Assembly (NCBI RefSeq): GCF_017352095.1
Contig: NZ_CP071463.1
Location: forward strand, 1,798,001 to 1,862,000
Direction of reading: 5' to 3'
DNA: 64,000 nucleotides
Source: Natrinema longum
GTDB lineage: Archaea; Halobacteriota; Halobacteria; Halobacteriales; Natrialbaceae
The position numbers were made by a program, and so were the translations under genes. Below are positions 1-8,877 of the stretch, piece by piece. Numbering within the stretch: position 1 is the stretch's first letter; every line of letters begins with the position of its first letter. The notes under the pieces were generated by a model, which was given only the letters and a program-made list of their open reading frames with translations, was not told the DNA's origin and ran no database searches.

Positions 1-160
1 CCCCGACTGGGGCCAGATGCTCAACATTTCGCATGGCTACATGCACTCGAACCTCTGGCTTTCGATCTGGCCAGGACTGGCGATCATGATCACCATCATG
101 GGCTTCAACCTGCTGGGTGACGGCCTGCAAGACGCCCTCGATCCACGGATTGACGACTAA
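1..160 (+). CDS. Peptide ABC transporter permease (DppC-like), C-terminal fragment
   Basis: The open frame enters from the left edge (codons start at base 2) and ends with TAA at 158-160. The 52 visible residues contain the last membrane segment (IWPGLAIMITIMGFNLLGDG) and the hydrophilic tail LQDALDPRID, which is the usual end of DppC/OppC inner-membrane permeases of the binding-protein-dependent peptide transporters. The ATPase gene follows after 2 nt, so the fragment is part of the same operon. The rest of the gene lies outside the window. The family call rests on the tail motif and the context. Confidence 0.85.
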   Translation, partial: PDWGQMLNISHGYMHSNLWLSIWPGLAIMITIMGFNLLGDGLQDALDPRIDD

Positions 161-162
161 CA

Positions 163-1329
163 ATGAGTTCCGAACCACTACTCCGCGTCGAGAACCTCAA
201 GACGCAGTTCTTCACGGAAGCCGGTACAGTACGCGCCGTCGACGGCATCTCGTTCGACGTCTACGAGGGCGAGATCGTCGGCCTCGTCGGCGAGAGCGGT
301 GCGGGCAAATCGGTCGCCTCGATGAGCATCATGGGGCTCGTCGAGAATCCCGGCGAGATCGTCGCCGGCGAAATAACCTACAAGGGGGAGACCCTCTTCG
401 GCCTCGAGGAGGGGCCGGACGGCGAACTCCGCGAGCGCGAGGACGCCCTCTCAAGCGAGGAGATCCGAACCCGGATCCGGGGCAACGAGATCGCGGTGAT
501 CTTCCAGGATCCGATGGAGTCGCTCAACCCCGTCTTCACGGTGGGCGGACAGCTCCGGGAGTTCATCGAACTCAACCGGGGGCTCCCGGAGGACGAAGCC
601 CGCGCGGAGGCGATCGACATGCTCCGGGAGGTGGGCATTCCCGATCCGGAGCAACGCTACGAGGAGTACCCCCACCAGTTCTCCGGCGGGATGCGCCAGC
701 GCGTGCTCATCGCGATGGCGCTGGCCTGCGAACCCAGTCTCATCATCGCCGACGAGCCGACGACGGCCTTGGACGTCACCGTCGAGGGCCAGATACTCGA
801 TCTCGTCGACGACCTCCAGGAAAAGTACGGAACGAGTTTCATCTGGGTCACCCACGATCTGGGCGTCGTCGCCGAGATCTGCGATCGGGTGAACGTCATG
901 TATCTCGGCGAGATCGTCGAGCAAGCGCCGGTGGACGAACTGTTCTACGATACGAAACACCCCTACACCGATGCCCTGCTCGATTCGATCCCTCGGCCCG
1001 ACCGGACCGTCACGGAACTCGAGGCGATCGAGGGCGTAATGCCCGAGGCGATCGACCCGCCCTCTGGCTGTCGGTTCCACCCGCGCTGTCCCGACGCGCG
1101 GGAAGTGTGCAAACGGGTTCATCCCGACGCGAAGACGGTCGCCGACGCCGACGGCGAGCCCCATCGGGCGGCCTGCGTGAAACACGACACCTTCGACGTC
1201 GACTACGAGGGGAGCTCGCCCCTCAAGGGACGTGTCGAGACCGCGGACAGCGGACGGACCGCCGACGCCGGATCCGAACTCGCGGCGAACCCCGCCGGCG
1301 ACGAGAGCGGAGGTGAGGGCCGTGAGTAG
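163..1329 (+). CDS. Oligopeptide/dipeptide ABC transporter ATPase, DppD type
   Basis: A 388-residue cytoplasmic ATPase that would power uptake of di- or oligopeptides with the permease upstream and a second ATPase downstream. Walker A GESGAGKS is at residues 43-50, the signature FSGGMRQRV and Walker [12 protein letters not shown] follow, and the His switch is in VTHDLG. The C-terminal extension with [14 protein letters not shown] and a third Cys is the oligopeptide/dipeptide-specific domain that in some members binds an Fe-S cluster. The start lies 2 nt after the permease stop. The end overlaps the next ATPase by 8 nt, which suggests translational coupling. The actual substrate (peptide, nickel or sugar oligomer) cannot be read from the ATPase. 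Confidence 0.9.
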   Translation: MSSEPLLRVENLKTQFFTEAGTVRAVDGISFDVYEGEIVGLVGESGAGKSVASMSIMGLVENPGEIVAGEITYKGETLFGLEEGPDGELREREDALSSEEIRTRIRGNEIAVIFQDPMESLNPVFTVGGQLREFIELNRGLPEDEARAEAIDMLREVGIPDPEQRYEEYPHQFSGGMRQRVLIAMALACEPSLIIADEPTTALDVTVEGQILDLVDDLQEKYGTSFIWVTHDLGVVAEICDRVNVMYLGEIVEQAPVDELFYDTKHPYTDALLDSIPRPDRTVTELEAIEGVMPEAIDPPSGCRFHPRCPDAREVCKRVHPDAKTVADADGEPHRAACVKHDTFDVDYEGSSPLKGRVETADSGRTADAGSELAANPAGDESGGEGRE

Positions 1330-2656
1330 TGACATCCGGATGGACGAGAAGAGCGGCTACGAATCGGAAGAAGCGCTGCTCGAACTCGACGGCGTCAGGA
1401 AATACTTCTCACAAGAGTCGGGGCTGTTGGCGGGCGTGCAGTTCGAGCCGAGCCAGTTCCCGCCGGTCAGCGTCGACCGCGAGACGGTGAAGGCGGTCGA
1501 CGACGTCTCCCTCGAGATTCAGCCCGGCGAGACGCTGGGTCTCGTCGGCGAGTCCGGCTGTGGCAAGAGCACGCTCGGGCGAACGATCCTGCGCCTGCTC
1601 GAGCCCACGGACGGAGATATCTACTTCAAGGGGGAGAACCTGGCCGATCTGGGCGGCGAGGAGCTTCGGCAGACGCGCTCGGACATGCAGATGATCTTCC
1701 AGGACCCACAGTCCTCGCTCGATCCCCGAATGAAGGTCGGCCAGATCATCGAGGAGCCGATGCGGGCCCACGACATGCTCGACGACGAGGGGCGACGTGC
1801 CCGGGCGAAAGAGCTCCTCGAGAAGGTCGGCCTCGACCCGCGTCACTACAACCGGTATCCCCACGCCTTCTCCGGCGGTCAGCGCCAGCGGATCAACCTC
1901 GCGCGGGCGCTGTCGGTCGACCCCGACTTCGTCGTCTGTGACGAGCCCGTCTCGGCGCTGGACGTCTCCATTCAGGCGCAGGTGTTGAACACGATGGAGA
2001 AGCTCCAGGAGGAGTTCGGCCTCACCTACCTCTTCATCGCTCACGACCTCTCGGTGATCCGCCACATCAGCGACCGCGTGGCGGTGATGTATCTCGGCCA
2101 CGTCGTCGAACTGGCCGAAAAAGAGGAACTGTTCGAGAACCCACAGCATCCCTACACGCGCGCCTTGCTCGAGTCGATCCCCGTCCCCGATCCGCGGGAA
2201 AGCGGCCCCCGGGGCGTCCTCGAGGGCGAGGTACCGAGTCCGGTCGATCCGCCCTCTGGCTGTCGGTTCCGGACGCGGTGTCCACGCCTGATCGCACCCG
2301 ACGCGTACGACTGGTCCGAGGAGAAGTGGGCACAGACGCGGGCGTTCATGCGGGCGGTCAAGCGCCGAACGTTCGAGCCGATGCCGGCAGCCCGGATCGA
2401 AGCCGAGTTCTTCGACGACACTCTTCCGCGAGGCGAACCGGGATCGGTCGTCGAGGAGGCGATCGACCTCGTCGCCGCCGATCGCGACGCCGGCGAGGAC
2501 CGCGACGACGAAGTCGAGCGGTGGGAAGCCGCGACCGAGTTACTACTCGAGGCCTTCGCCGAACGAAGCATCTGTGCCCGCGAGCGGCCGGCCTACGAAC
2601 TCGAGTCCGAGCACGGCTCCGGGAAACACGCCGCCGCCTGCCACCTCCATCGGTGA
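1322..2656 (+). CDS. Oligopeptide/dipeptide ABC transporter ATPase, DppF type
   Basis: Second ATPase of the peptide transporter, 444 residues from a GTG start that overlaps the upstream stop by 8 nt; an in-frame ATG at 1340 is the alternative start. Walker [10 protein letters not shown], signature FSGGQRQR, Walker [10 protein letters not shown] and the switch IAHDLS are all present. An insert of about 30 residues (around [16 protein letters not shown]) separates the first strand from the core, as in other haloarchaeal DppF proteins. The [12 protein letters not shown] motif is followed by a long acidic tail of about 120 residues ending in ACHLHR. It is the last gene of the operon, and a T-rich run follows at 2677. 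Confidence 0.88.
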   Translation: MSSDIRMDEKSGYESEEALLELDGVRKYFSQESGLLAGVQFEPSQFPPVSVDRETVKAVDDVSLEIQPGETLGLVGESGCGKSTLGRTILRLLEPTDGDIYFKGENLADLGGEELRQTRSDMQMIFQDPQSSLDPRMKVGQIIEEPMRAHDMLDDEGRRARAKELLEKVGLDPRHYNRYPHAFSGGQRQRINLARALSVDPDFVVCDEPVSALDVSIQAQVLNTMEKLQEEFGLTYLFIAHDLSVIRHISDRVAVMYLGHVVELAEKEELFENPQHPYTRALLESIPVPDPRESGPRGVLEGEVPSPVDPPSGCRFRTRCPRLIAPDAYDWSEEKWAQTRAFMRAVKRRTFEPMPAARIEAEFFDDTLPRGEPGSVVEEAIDLVAADRDAGEDRDDEVERWEAATELLLEAFAERSICARERPAYELESEHGSGKHAAACHLHR

Positions 2657-2676
2657 CCGCGTGCCGGTAGTGTCTG

Positions 2677-2681
2677 TTTTT
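2677..2681 (+). terminator. T-run after the peptide ABC operon
   Basis: A run of five T in an otherwise GC-rich stretch, 20 nt past the dppF stop. Archaeal termination commonly uses short T-tracts without a hairpin. Position and composition are the only support. Confidence 0.35.
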
Positions 2682-2826
2682 GTAGATTTGGTTGTTGCTC
2701 TCTATGCGCGAGATCCACCGTCCTCTAATTGGCCGTATTTTTGTACTAGACGGCCCAACAACACCGTTCGCTTCGTTGGAATGTCGATATCGCTGCCGTC
2801 AAAGTAACACGATCTTTCATCTCGGA

Positions 2827-2837
2827 AATACTTATAC
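2827..2837 (+). promoter_or_regulatory. TATA-box promoter for the small ORF at 2863
   Basis: The AT-rich AATACTTATAC lies 26-36 nt before the ATG at 2863. This is the spacing expected of a leaderless haloarchaeal transcript and it supports the small gene downstream. Confidence 0.5.
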
Positions 2838-2862
2838 GTGTGGCGCGCTTTGTTACTCGTGT

Positions 2863-3021
2863 ATGAGTAAAATACTCGCCACCGTCACGGCAAGCACGCA
2901 ACGAATCGCAAAAGCACGACGAACGATCGATCACTCGCCGGCGCTCGGGGACGACCAGGCGACGGACGAGGACGGCCGCCCCGCGACCCGCATTCCACCT
3001 GGTGGCTTCCTGACCGGGTAA
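2863..3021 (+). CDS. Small hypothetical protein (52 aa)
   Basis: Encodes 52 residues, MSKILATVTASTQRIAKARR to the C-terminus IPPGGFLTG. I do not recognise a family. The N-terminal half is basic and helical in character; the C-terminal half is polar and acidic with RPATRIPPGG. No membrane segment or metal motif is visible. Support comes from a well-spaced TATA box at 2827-2837 and an ATG giving a leaderless message. It stands alone between the peptide ABC operon and a convergent gene. It could be a non-conserved ORF. Confidence 0.5.
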   Translation: MSKILATVTASTQRIAKARRTIDHSPALGDDQATDEDGRPATRIPPGGFLTG

Positions 3022-3152
3022 GCCTCGAGTCGGCGACCACTACTCGCGGTTGCGGTTTCTCCGCCGTCGTTCCTTCTCGATTCCTCCGCTCACGGGAGTT
3101 GGCTCTCGCTCCGATTTCCCGTCGACAGCGACGCCAGACGCGTCACCGCCGC

Positions 3153-3686
3153 TCACGAGTCGATCGACGAGCGCAGCGTGACGGTCGTCGAATCGCTGGG
3201 CCGGCCATCGGTTCCCTGCGTGGCGACGAACGCCCTGATCTCGTACTCGCCGGGTTCCGGGAGGACCGACTCGCGTCGGTCTCCGTGTCGCACCCGCTCG
3301 AGGCGGCCGTTCCACGTCACCGACACTCGCTTTCGCTCGCCACCGCGGAAGTCGAACGTTGCGGGCTGCTCCCGGGTGTAGCGGCGCTCGTCGCTGGCCT
3401 CGAGTTCACCGTCGACGGTCCACCCCCAGCGGCGTTGCCGGGGCGTCGGCAGTTCGACGGGGATCGGGAGCCGGTTCTCGAATTCGACGGTGATCTCGAC
3501 GGGGTCGTCGCGCTCGTAGACGTCCCGGTCGGTCGCCACCGAGACGGCGATCGCACGTCGCGCGACCGCCGGCGGAACCAGCGTTGCGAGGAGGTTGGTG
3601 ACGGAGGGACGGGAGCCGTCGGGTTCGGTTCCGAGGCCGTCGCTCGAGTCCCCACCCGTGCTCCGTCGCGGTCGTGAGGGCCCCAT
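3153..3686 (-). CDS. BsuPI-like beta-sandwich protein, haloarchaeal hypothetical
   Basis: A 177-residue protein. After a polar N-terminus of about 40 residues, the segment from residue 45 on reads IAVSVATDRDVYERDDPVEI, then VEFENRLPIPVELPTP, and ends with GEYEIRAFVATQG. That is the pattern of an Ig-like/BsuPI (intracellular proteinase inhibitor-like) domain, a family of haloarchaeal DUFs. There is no signal peptide with a clear hydrophobic core, and only a weakly hydrophobic stretch near residue 35 (LLATLVPPAVARRAIAV). Role unknown. It lies convergent to the small ORF at 2863 and next to an HxlR-type pseudogene. Confidence 0.7.
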   Translation of the reverse strand: MGPSRPRRSTGGDSSDGLGTEPDGSRPSVTNLLATLVPPAVARRAIAVSVATDRDVYERDDPVEITVEFENRLPIPVELPTPRQRRWGWTVDGELEASDERRYTREQPATFDFRGGERKRVSVTWNGRLERVRHGDRRESVLPEPGEYEIRAFVATQGTDGRPSDSTTVTLRSSIDS

Positions 3687-3755
3687 AGATGCACCGACTG
3701 GCGGGGCACACTAAACGACCAGGGTTCTGTGCGAACCGCCGGGCTCGAGGCGGGA

Positions 3756-4119
3756 CTACTGCTCCCGGTCGGCGGCCCACTCGAGGAGCGACTGTAGCCG
3801 ACGGCGAAGTTCGTCACCGTCGTCGGTGAGGTCGTACTCGACGCGGGGCGGGATCTCCGCGTACTATGCTCGCGAGAGGGAGCCAGCATCGACGAGGTCG
3901 TCGACTCGAGAGCGGCGACCTGCTCACGTCCTCGAACGCGCCGTCGAGCTCGCCGTAGCGGGCCGGGCCGATCGCAGCGACGACGCAGATCAGTTGCATC
4001 GCGTACCGGCGGCTGAGCAGTTCCATCAGTCCGTCGAGCCGGCGATAGCAGTCGACATCACGGGGCGAATCGGACGGTTCGGGCGGTCGTCGGGAGGTTC
4101 GGCCATCGCTTCGGGTCAC
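3756..4119 (-). pseudogene. HxlR-family winged-helix regulator, broken
   Basis: Reading down from ATG 4119, the protein has the HxlR pattern DGLMELLSRRYAMQLICVVA then GPARYGELDGAFEDVS. After LSSR the frame is lost. The expected DDLVDAG..LSR and AEIPPRVEYDLTDDGDELRR and LLEWAADREQ continue in another frame to a stop at 3756-3758. In that downstream frame a TAG at 3864-3866 interrupts the codons between SRA and YAEIPPR. So there are two independent lesions: a frameshift near 3895-3905, consistent with loss of about 5 nt, and a nonsense codon. A single sequencing error would not explain both. Confidence 0.8.
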
Positions 4120-4350
4120 TGCAGTTACTCCACGTTCGGTGGTGTCACCGATCGACCGCAGTCGGACGGCGAACCGACGCTCGAGGACGCCTACACGTCG
4201 ATCTGTCTAGCGGTCGCGGGATTTCAGACGCGAGAGGCCGACGAACGGTGGGCGGCCCGCACGTCGGCCGCGACTGTCGGTCTGCCGCTGTCGGCCGCGA
4301 CGACCGTCGCGACCGGACTCGTCGAAAACTGATCCCGATCCCCACCCCAG

Positions 4351-4512
4351 TTATCGCCAGGCCGGAAGCGTCGGCGCGTCGTCGGCCTCCATGGACAGCC
4401 AGGCACCGTCCGCGGAGATGTCGGCGATGACGTACTCGTCGCTCGCGGCGGTCGAGTCGATTGAACCAACGATCGTCTCGTCGGACGCCATGGCGTGGGG
4501 TTTCGTCGCCAT
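4351..4512 (-). CDS. Small haloarchaeal protein (53 aa, DUF7556-like)
   Basis: Encodes 53 residues: MATKPHAMASDETIVGSIDS, then YVIADISADGAWLSMEADD and a terminal PAWR. From memory this matches a family of about 50-residue haloarchaeal proteins with a conserved VIADISxDxAWLSM core (I believe DUF7556). Function is unknown. The reading frame is supported by a TATA box 24-31 nt upstream. It is divergent from the CBS-domain gene. There are no cysteines or membrane segments. Confidence 0.75.
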   Translation of the reverse strand: MATKPHAMASDETIVGSIDSTAASDEYVIADISADGAWLSMEADDAPTLPAWR

Positions 4513-4535
4513 GTGAATGAGTGACACTCACGTAC

Positions 4536-4543
4536 ATATAAAC
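4536..4543 (-). promoter_or_regulatory. TATA box for the 53-aa gene
   Basis: On the minus strand the bases read TTTATATG, 24-31 nt before the ATG at 4512, as expected of a leaderless haloarchaeal promoter. Confidence 0.6.
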
Positions 4544-4615
4544 TCATCGAATCGGACTGTCCACGCAGGAGACCGATCGTCGCGACGGGCGGAATACCGG
4601 TCCGCGAAACACTGG

Positions 4616-4623
4616 GTTTATAC
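4616..4623 (+). promoter_or_regulatory. TATA box for the CBS-GlyRS operon
   Basis: GTTTATAC sits 25-32 nt before the ATG at 4648. It would drive the CBS gene and, through the overlap, glyS. Confidence 0.6.
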
Positions 4624-4647
4624 TCATTTTCGCCGTACCCTGGTGAT

Positions 4648-5502
4648 ATGAACGTAGCCGACGCGATGACGCCCCGTGAAGACGTGGTGACCGCCGATCT
4701 GCCGGGGACCCGCTCGGACGTCCTCGAGTACCTGCAAGAACAGTCGTTCTCGTCCGTTCCGGTCGTCAAACAGACCGACAACGGGCTCGAGTACCGGGGG
4801 CTGATCTCTCGAGAGACGCTCATCGATCAGCCCGACGAGGACCAGCTCGTCATGCTGATGGAGGAGGACGTCCCGACGACCACCGCTGGGACCGCGCTCG
4901 AGGAGGTCGCGCGAACGATGGTCGAAGACGGTGCGCGACGGGTGCCCGTGGTCGACGGCGAGTTCGAGGGGATCGTCACCGTCACCGACGTCATCCACGC
5001 GATCGCGTCGGGCGACCAGGAGACCGAGGGCGTCGTCGAGACCTACGCGAGCGAGAACGTGAACACGAGCTACGAGGGTGCGCCGCTGCCCGTCGCCGAA
5101 CGGGAACTCTCCTACGCGAACGTCCCCTACACCGTCGCGCTCGACGACGACGGCCGGATGAGCGGCGTCCTTACCGAGGTCGACATCCTCGAGGTCGCCC
5201 GGATCGTCGAGGGCGAAGAGGAGACGGGGGACAACTTCGGCGACCAGGACGACGAGTGGTCCTGGGAGGGCATCAAGGCGGTCGGCAGTCGCTATCTCCC
5301 CACGCGTGACATCGAGATCCCCACGGGACCGGTCCGGGAGTTCATGAGCGACGACATCGTGACGGTGTCGGGCCAGACGGCGGTCAAAGAAGCCGCACAG
5401 CGAATGATAACCAACGACATCGAACAGATTCCGCTGGTCGCGGGCGAAGACCTCGTCGGCATCGTCCGCGACGTCGATCTCCTGGAGGTACTCTATGAGT
5501 GA
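4648..5502 (+). CDS. Protein with four CBS domains
   Basis: A 284-residue cytoplasmic protein made of four CBS motifs (two Bateman modules): about residues 1-55 (VADAMTPREDVVTADLPG), 68-125 (EEDVPTTTAGTALEEVARTM), 130-185 and 222-284 (VREFMSDDIVTVSGQTAVKE). CBS pairs usually bind adenine nucleotides or S-adenosyl compounds. There is no attached enzyme domain, so it is probably a sensor or regulatory partner. Its last codons overlap the start of glyS by 8 nt, so the two are very likely co-translated. A role linked to tRNA charging or energy state is only a suggestion from that arrangement. Confidence 0.88.
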   Translation: MNVADAMTPREDVVTADLPGTRSDVLEYLQEQSFSSVPVVKQTDNGLEYRGLISRETLIDQPDEDQLVMLMEEDVPTTTAGTALEEVARTMVEDGARRVPVVDGEFEGIVTVTDVIHAIASGDQETEGVVETYASENVNTSYEGAPLPVAERELSYANVPYTVALDDDGRMSGVLTEVDILEVARIVEGEEETGDNFGDQDDEWSWEGIKAVGSRYLPTRDIEIPTGPVREFMSDDIVTVSGQTAVKEAAQRMITNDIEQIPLVAGEDLVGIVRDVDLLEVLYE

Positions 5503-7273
5503 GCAAGCACACGCGAACGCAGAGGAAACGACGAGCGAGAAACTGGTCGAACTGGCCAAACGACGGGGCTACTTCTTCCAGTCCTCGGGGGCGTACGGCG
5601 GCGTCGGTGGCTTCTACACATTCGGTCCCCAAGGCGCGGCGCTGAAGGGCAACGTCGAGGACGCCTGGCGCGACCGGTTTGCGGTCGCGGAGGGGAACAT
5701 GGAGATCGACGCGCCGACGATCATGCCCGAACCAGTCTTCGAGGCCTCGGGCCATCTGGACGGCTTCGACGACATGCTCGTCGAGTGTCCCGACTGCGGC
5801 GAGAGCCACCGTGCGGACCACGTCGTCGAGGACAACACCGACTACGAGGACGCCGAGAGCCTCCCCATTCCCGAGGTCGAAGACGTCATCGCCGAGTACG
5901 AACTCGTCTGTCCCTCCTGTGGTGCGGGGCTGGCGGGCCAGGCCGTCGACGCGTTCAACCTCATGTTCGCGACGAACATCGGCCCCGGCGACTCCGACCC
6001 GGGCTACCTGCGCCCCGAGACGGCACAGGGTATCTTCGTCGAGTTCCCGCGGCTCAAGGAGTACGCGCGCAATCAGCTCCCCTTCGGCGTGACCCAGATC
6101 GGTCGCGCCTACCGCAACGAGATCAGCCCCCGGCGCTCGATCATCCGCACCCGCGAGTTCACCCAGGCCGAACTCGAGTACTTCATCGACCCCGAGGCCG
6201 ACGAGCCGGACCTTTCCGATGTCGAAGACGTCGAAGTCACGCTCTACCCGGCCAGCGAACAGAACGCCGAGGACGGCGACGAATTCCGGACGACGATCGG
6301 CGAGGCAGTCGCCGAGGGGATCATCACGGACCCGTGGGTCGCCTACTTCCTCGGCGTCGCGAAGCCGTGGTACGAGGCGGTCGGCGTCGACATGGATCGG
6401 TTCCGCTACCGCCAGCACCTCGCGGGCGAGCGGGCCCACTACGCCAGCGACTGCTGGGACGCCGAAAGCGAGATCGACGGCAACTGGATCGAGATGGCCG
6501 GCTTCGCCCACCGGGGCAACTACGACCTCTCGAAACACGCCGAACACTCCGGCGATCGCTTCACCGTCTTCAAGCAGTACGACGAACCCAAGACCGTCGA
6601 GCGCGCCACCGTCGACCCCGACATGAGCTACCTCGGGCCCGAGTTCGGCGGCGACGCGCAAGCAGTGGTCGAGAAACTCGAGGCCCTCGCGGCCCGCGAC
6701 CGCTCCGCGTTCGATGGGGACGTCGTCGAGATCGACCTCGAGGGCGAGAGCCACGAGATCCCGGTCGAGAAGACCGGCTTCGCGGTCGAGGAGCAGACGG
6801 AGGCCGGCGAGCACGTCACGCCCCACGTCGTCGAACCCTCCTTCGGCGTCGATCGGACCGTCTACACCGTCCTCCACCACGCCTACCGCGAGGACGAGGT
6901 CGCCGGCGAGGAACGGACCTTCCTCGAACTCGATCCGGAGGTCGCACCGACCTTCGTCGGCGTCTTCCCCTTACAGAACGACGACGAACTCGAGTCCGAG
7001 GCGAAGGCCATCGCCGCGGCCCTGCGTGACGCGGGGCTGTCGGTCACCTACGACGAGTCGGGGAACATCGGCCGCCGCTACCGCCGCCAGGACGAGGTCG
7101 GCACGCCGTTTTGCGTGACGGTCGATTACGAGAGCATCGAGCAGGACGAGGGCGGCGTCACGGTCCGCGAACGCGACTCGACCGACCAGAAGCGGCTGGC
7201 GATCGACGACCTGCCCGAGACGCTGTCGGCGATTCGCGCCGGCGACCTCGCGTTCGACGACCTCGGGGAGTAA
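5495..7273 (+). CDS. glyS: Glycyl-tRNA synthetase (archaeal/eukaryotic type, class II)
   Basis: Charges tRNA-Gly with glycine in the cytoplasm; 592 residues, homodimer type. Visible features: N-terminal class II start with GYFFQSSGAYGGVGGFYTFG, a CPDCG/CPSCG pair flanking an insertion near residues 90-150, motif 2 in RNEISPRRSIIRTREFTQAE, motif 3 in EPSFGVDRTVYTVL, and a C-terminal anticodon-binding domain beginning near PLQNDDELESEAKAIAAAL. The start overlaps the CBS gene stop by 8 nt. No sign of damage. It is an essential single-copy gene in most archaea. Confidence 0.97.
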   Translation: MSEQAHANAEETTSEKLVELAKRRGYFFQSSGAYGGVGGFYTFGPQGAALKGNVEDAWRDRFAVAEGNMEIDAPTIMPEPVFEASGHLDGFDDMLVECPDCGESHRADHVVEDNTDYEDAESLPIPEVEDVIAEYELVCPSCGAGLAGQAVDAFNLMFATNIGPGDSDPGYLRPETAQGIFVEFPRLKEYARNQLPFGVTQIGRAYRNEISPRRSIIRTREFTQAELEYFIDPEADEPDLSDVEDVEVTLYPASEQNAEDGDEFRTTIGEAVAEGIITDPWVAYFLGVAKPWYEAVGVDMDRFRYRQHLAGERAHYASDCWDAESEIDGNWIEMAGFAHRGNYDLSKHAEHSGDRFTVFKQYDEPKTVERATVDPDMSYLGPEFGGDAQAVVEKLEALAARDRSAFDGDVVEIDLEGESHEIPVEKTGFAVEEQTEAGEHVTPHVVEPSFGVDRTVYTVLHHAYREDEVAGEERTFLELDPEVAPTFVGVFPLQNDDELESEAKAIAAALRDAGLSVTYDESGNIGRRYRRQDEVGTPFCVTVDYESIEQDEGGVTVRERDSTDQKRLAIDDLPETLSAIRAGDLAFDDLGE

Positions 7274-7362
7274 GCAGCGTCGATCGAGGTCGCGGGAGAC
7301 ACGGTTACCGTCTCGGACAGTATGGACCGTTCAGTATCCGGAGGGAGAACGTTCCGATATGA

Positions 7363-7410
7363 CACGGGAATATGTGCCTATTCACGGGAAGATATTCAAT
7401 CGTTCCCGTG
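7363..7410. promoter_or_regulatory. Phased operator of the AbrB/PIN module
   Basis: Three copies of the same half-site occur exactly 20 nt apart: CACGGGAA at 7363-7370, CACGGGAA at 7383-7390 and the inverse TTCCCGTG at 7403-7410, just before the antitoxin ATG at 7426. The last two form an inverted repeat around the likely TATA element (AGATATTCAAT at 7390-7400). This is the arrangement expected of autoregulation by an antitoxin, two helical turns apart on one DNA face. Confidence 0.65.
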
Positions 7411-7425
7411 TAAGTAACGACTGGC

Positions 7426-7692
7426 ATGTCGAAATCGACGGACGAACGAGGGCGAATTTACCTCCCGAAGGACGTCCGAGAGCGGTTCGGGAACCAGTAT
7501 CGTATCGTCGAACTTCCGAGCCACGTCGCGCTCTTCCCGGTCGATGAGGATCCGCTGGATGGGCTTCGGGCTGCCGTCGGTGATGCGTTCGAGGGAGCGG
7601 ACGGCGACGAGTTGAAAACGGAAGCGCGCGAGAGAATCGCTCGAGAGATTCGAAACGAAGCCGATAGTCGCTCACAGAACCGAGAGGAATGA
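7426..7692 (+). CDS. AbrB/MazE-type antitoxin
   Basis: An 88-residue protein whose N-terminal half (MSKSTDERGRIYLPKDVRER then FGNQYRIVELPSHVALFPV) is a SpoVT/AbrB swapped-hairpin DNA-binding domain. The charged C-terminal half (about residues 45-88) would bind and neutralise the toxin. The PIN toxin gene follows after only 3 nt, the classic VapB-VapC layout. The antitoxin probably represses its own promoter through the phased half-sites at 7363-7410. Confidence 0.88.
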   Translation: MSKSTDERGRIYLPKDVRERFGNQYRIVELPSHVALFPVDEDPLDGLRAAVGDAFEGADGDELKTEARERIAREIRNEADSRSQNREE

Positions 7693-7695
7693 CCC

Positions 7696-8100
7696 GTGTA
7701 CGTCGAAACGGACTTCCTGACGGCACTCGTAAAGGACGATGACTGGCTTCGAGAGTCCGCGCTCCGCGAACTCCACGAACGAGACGATCTCCACACGTCG
7801 ATCTTGGGCTATGCAGAGGTTCTAGTCTTGTTTTACGATCGCAACGACGAAGCGTATGAAATCGATGCGCCGCGGGCAGTTACGAATTTGCTGGAACTCG
7901 TCCCGATCCATCCGGCGGAACACGAAGACGCAGTGCTCGCAGCAGCGGCCTTCCTCGACGAATACGATATGACACCGTTCGATGCACTGCATGCCGGCCT
8001 CATCGCAACGGGAGCGGGAACCGTTCTGTCCAGCGAGATGGATTACGAGACGGTCGGTCTCGATCGAATCCCGCTGGAACCAAACAGCGGGACGGAGTGA
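7696..8100 (+). CDS. PIN-domain ribonuclease toxin (VapC-like)
   Basis: A 134-residue PIN-domain protein, predicted Mg-dependent RNase and toxin partner of the upstream AbrB protein. The four acidic active-site residues are visible: D6 (VETDF), E41 (GYAEVL), D95 (TPFDALH) and D115 (SEMDYETV). It starts with GTG at 7696, 3 nt after the antitoxin stop. It appears intact. Its RNA target (tRNA, rRNA or mRNA) cannot be deduced. Confidence 0.88.
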   Translation: MYVETDFLTALVKDDDWLRESALRELHERDDLHTSILGYAEVLVLFYDRNDEAYEIDAPRAVTNLLELVPIHPAEHEDAVLAAAAFLDEYDMTPFDALHAGLIATGAGTVLSSEMDYETVGLDRIPLEPNSGTE

Positions 8101-8181
8101 CGAGCCGTCAGCACGCTCGTCCACCGATCCGGGGCCAGACGGTTACAGTCACGACCGGATACGACTCGTTCTCGCTCGTTC

Positions 8182-8198
8182 TTTTAAATACTATATAG
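8182..8198 (+). promoter_or_regulatory. AT-rich promoter before the DolK-like gene
   Basis: TTTTAAATACTATATAG lies 56-72 nt before the ATG at 8254, between the toxin gene and the kinase gene. The distance implies a short leader of about 30 nt. Confidence 0.45.
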
Positions 8199-8253
8199 TG
8201 GTCGAGAGAACTAACCGACGGACTGAAGGTCATCTCTCCCAAGGCACGATACG

Positions 8254-8838
8254 ATGGCCGACGAACTAAAGCGGCGACTCGTCCACGCCAGCGGCTCGGG
8301 ACTGGTCGCCCTCTATCTGCTCGCCGACTATCTCGGACTCGGGTTGACGTGGCCTCGGTTCCGGGTCCTCATGGTCCTCCTCGCGGCCGGTGCGCTCGTC
8401 CTTGAGTTCCTGCGGCTCCGGATCGGACTCGACTGGCGGCTCTACGACGTGCTCACACGGGAGTACGAGCAGGACAACCCCGCCGCGTACGCGTTATACC
8501 TGATCAGTATGGCCGCCGTCGTGGTCGCGTTCGAGCCCCGGATCGCGCTCCCCGCGATGTTGATGCTCGCGCTGGGTGACCCGATCAGCGGCGCGGTCTC
8601 GGACGACTCCCTCCAGCGGATCAAGCCGCCGAAAGTGCTCGGGACGATGTTCCTCGTCTCGACGGTGATCGCGATTCCGTTCCTCCCGATCGTGGTCGCG
8701 CTGATCGCCGCCCTCGGGGCGACGATCGCCGACGGCATCACCCTCGAGATCCGTACCTACATCATCGACGACAACCTGACGATCCCGATCTACGCCGGCT
8801 GTCTGGCGTATCTCGTCCTCGAGTTCGGACCGGTGTAA
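8254..8838 (+). CDS. Dolichol kinase-like integral membrane protein
   Basis: A 194-residue membrane protein with about five to six hydrophobic segments. Charged loops include the N-terminal ADELKRRLVHASGSG and the later ALGDPISGAVSDDSLQR, with the downstream KPPKVLGT. This is the pattern of the CTP-dependent polyprenol/phytol/diacylglycerol kinase family (DolK/SEC59/Dgk1 type), in which the conserved GD lies in a membrane-edge loop. In haloarchaea it would phosphorylate dolichol for N-glycosylation or recycle isoprenoid alcohols. The precise substrate is not evident. Confidence 0.75.
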   Translation: MADELKRRLVHASGSGLVALYLLADYLGLGLTWPRFRVLMVLLAAGALVLEFLRLRIGLDWRLYDVLTREYEQDNPAAYALYLISMAAVVVAFEPRIALPAMLMLALGDPISGAVSDDSLQRIKPPKVLGTMFLVSTVIAIPFLPIVVALIAALGATIADGITLEIRTYIIDDNLTIPIYAGCLAYLVLEFGPV

Positions 8839-8877
8839 GCCGAACTCGAGCCGGCCACGGTCGCGACGACGCCGCGT

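Noticed and set aside
117-1316. Long open frame overlapping the DppD ATPase in another frame
   Set aside because: It is Arg-rich low-complexity translation of a GC-rich gene in a wrong frame; the DppD frame has all ABC motifs.
5384-6880. 498-codon antisense open frame across glyS
   Set aside because: Typical antisense frame of high-G+C coding DNA; no family features, and glyS covers it fully.
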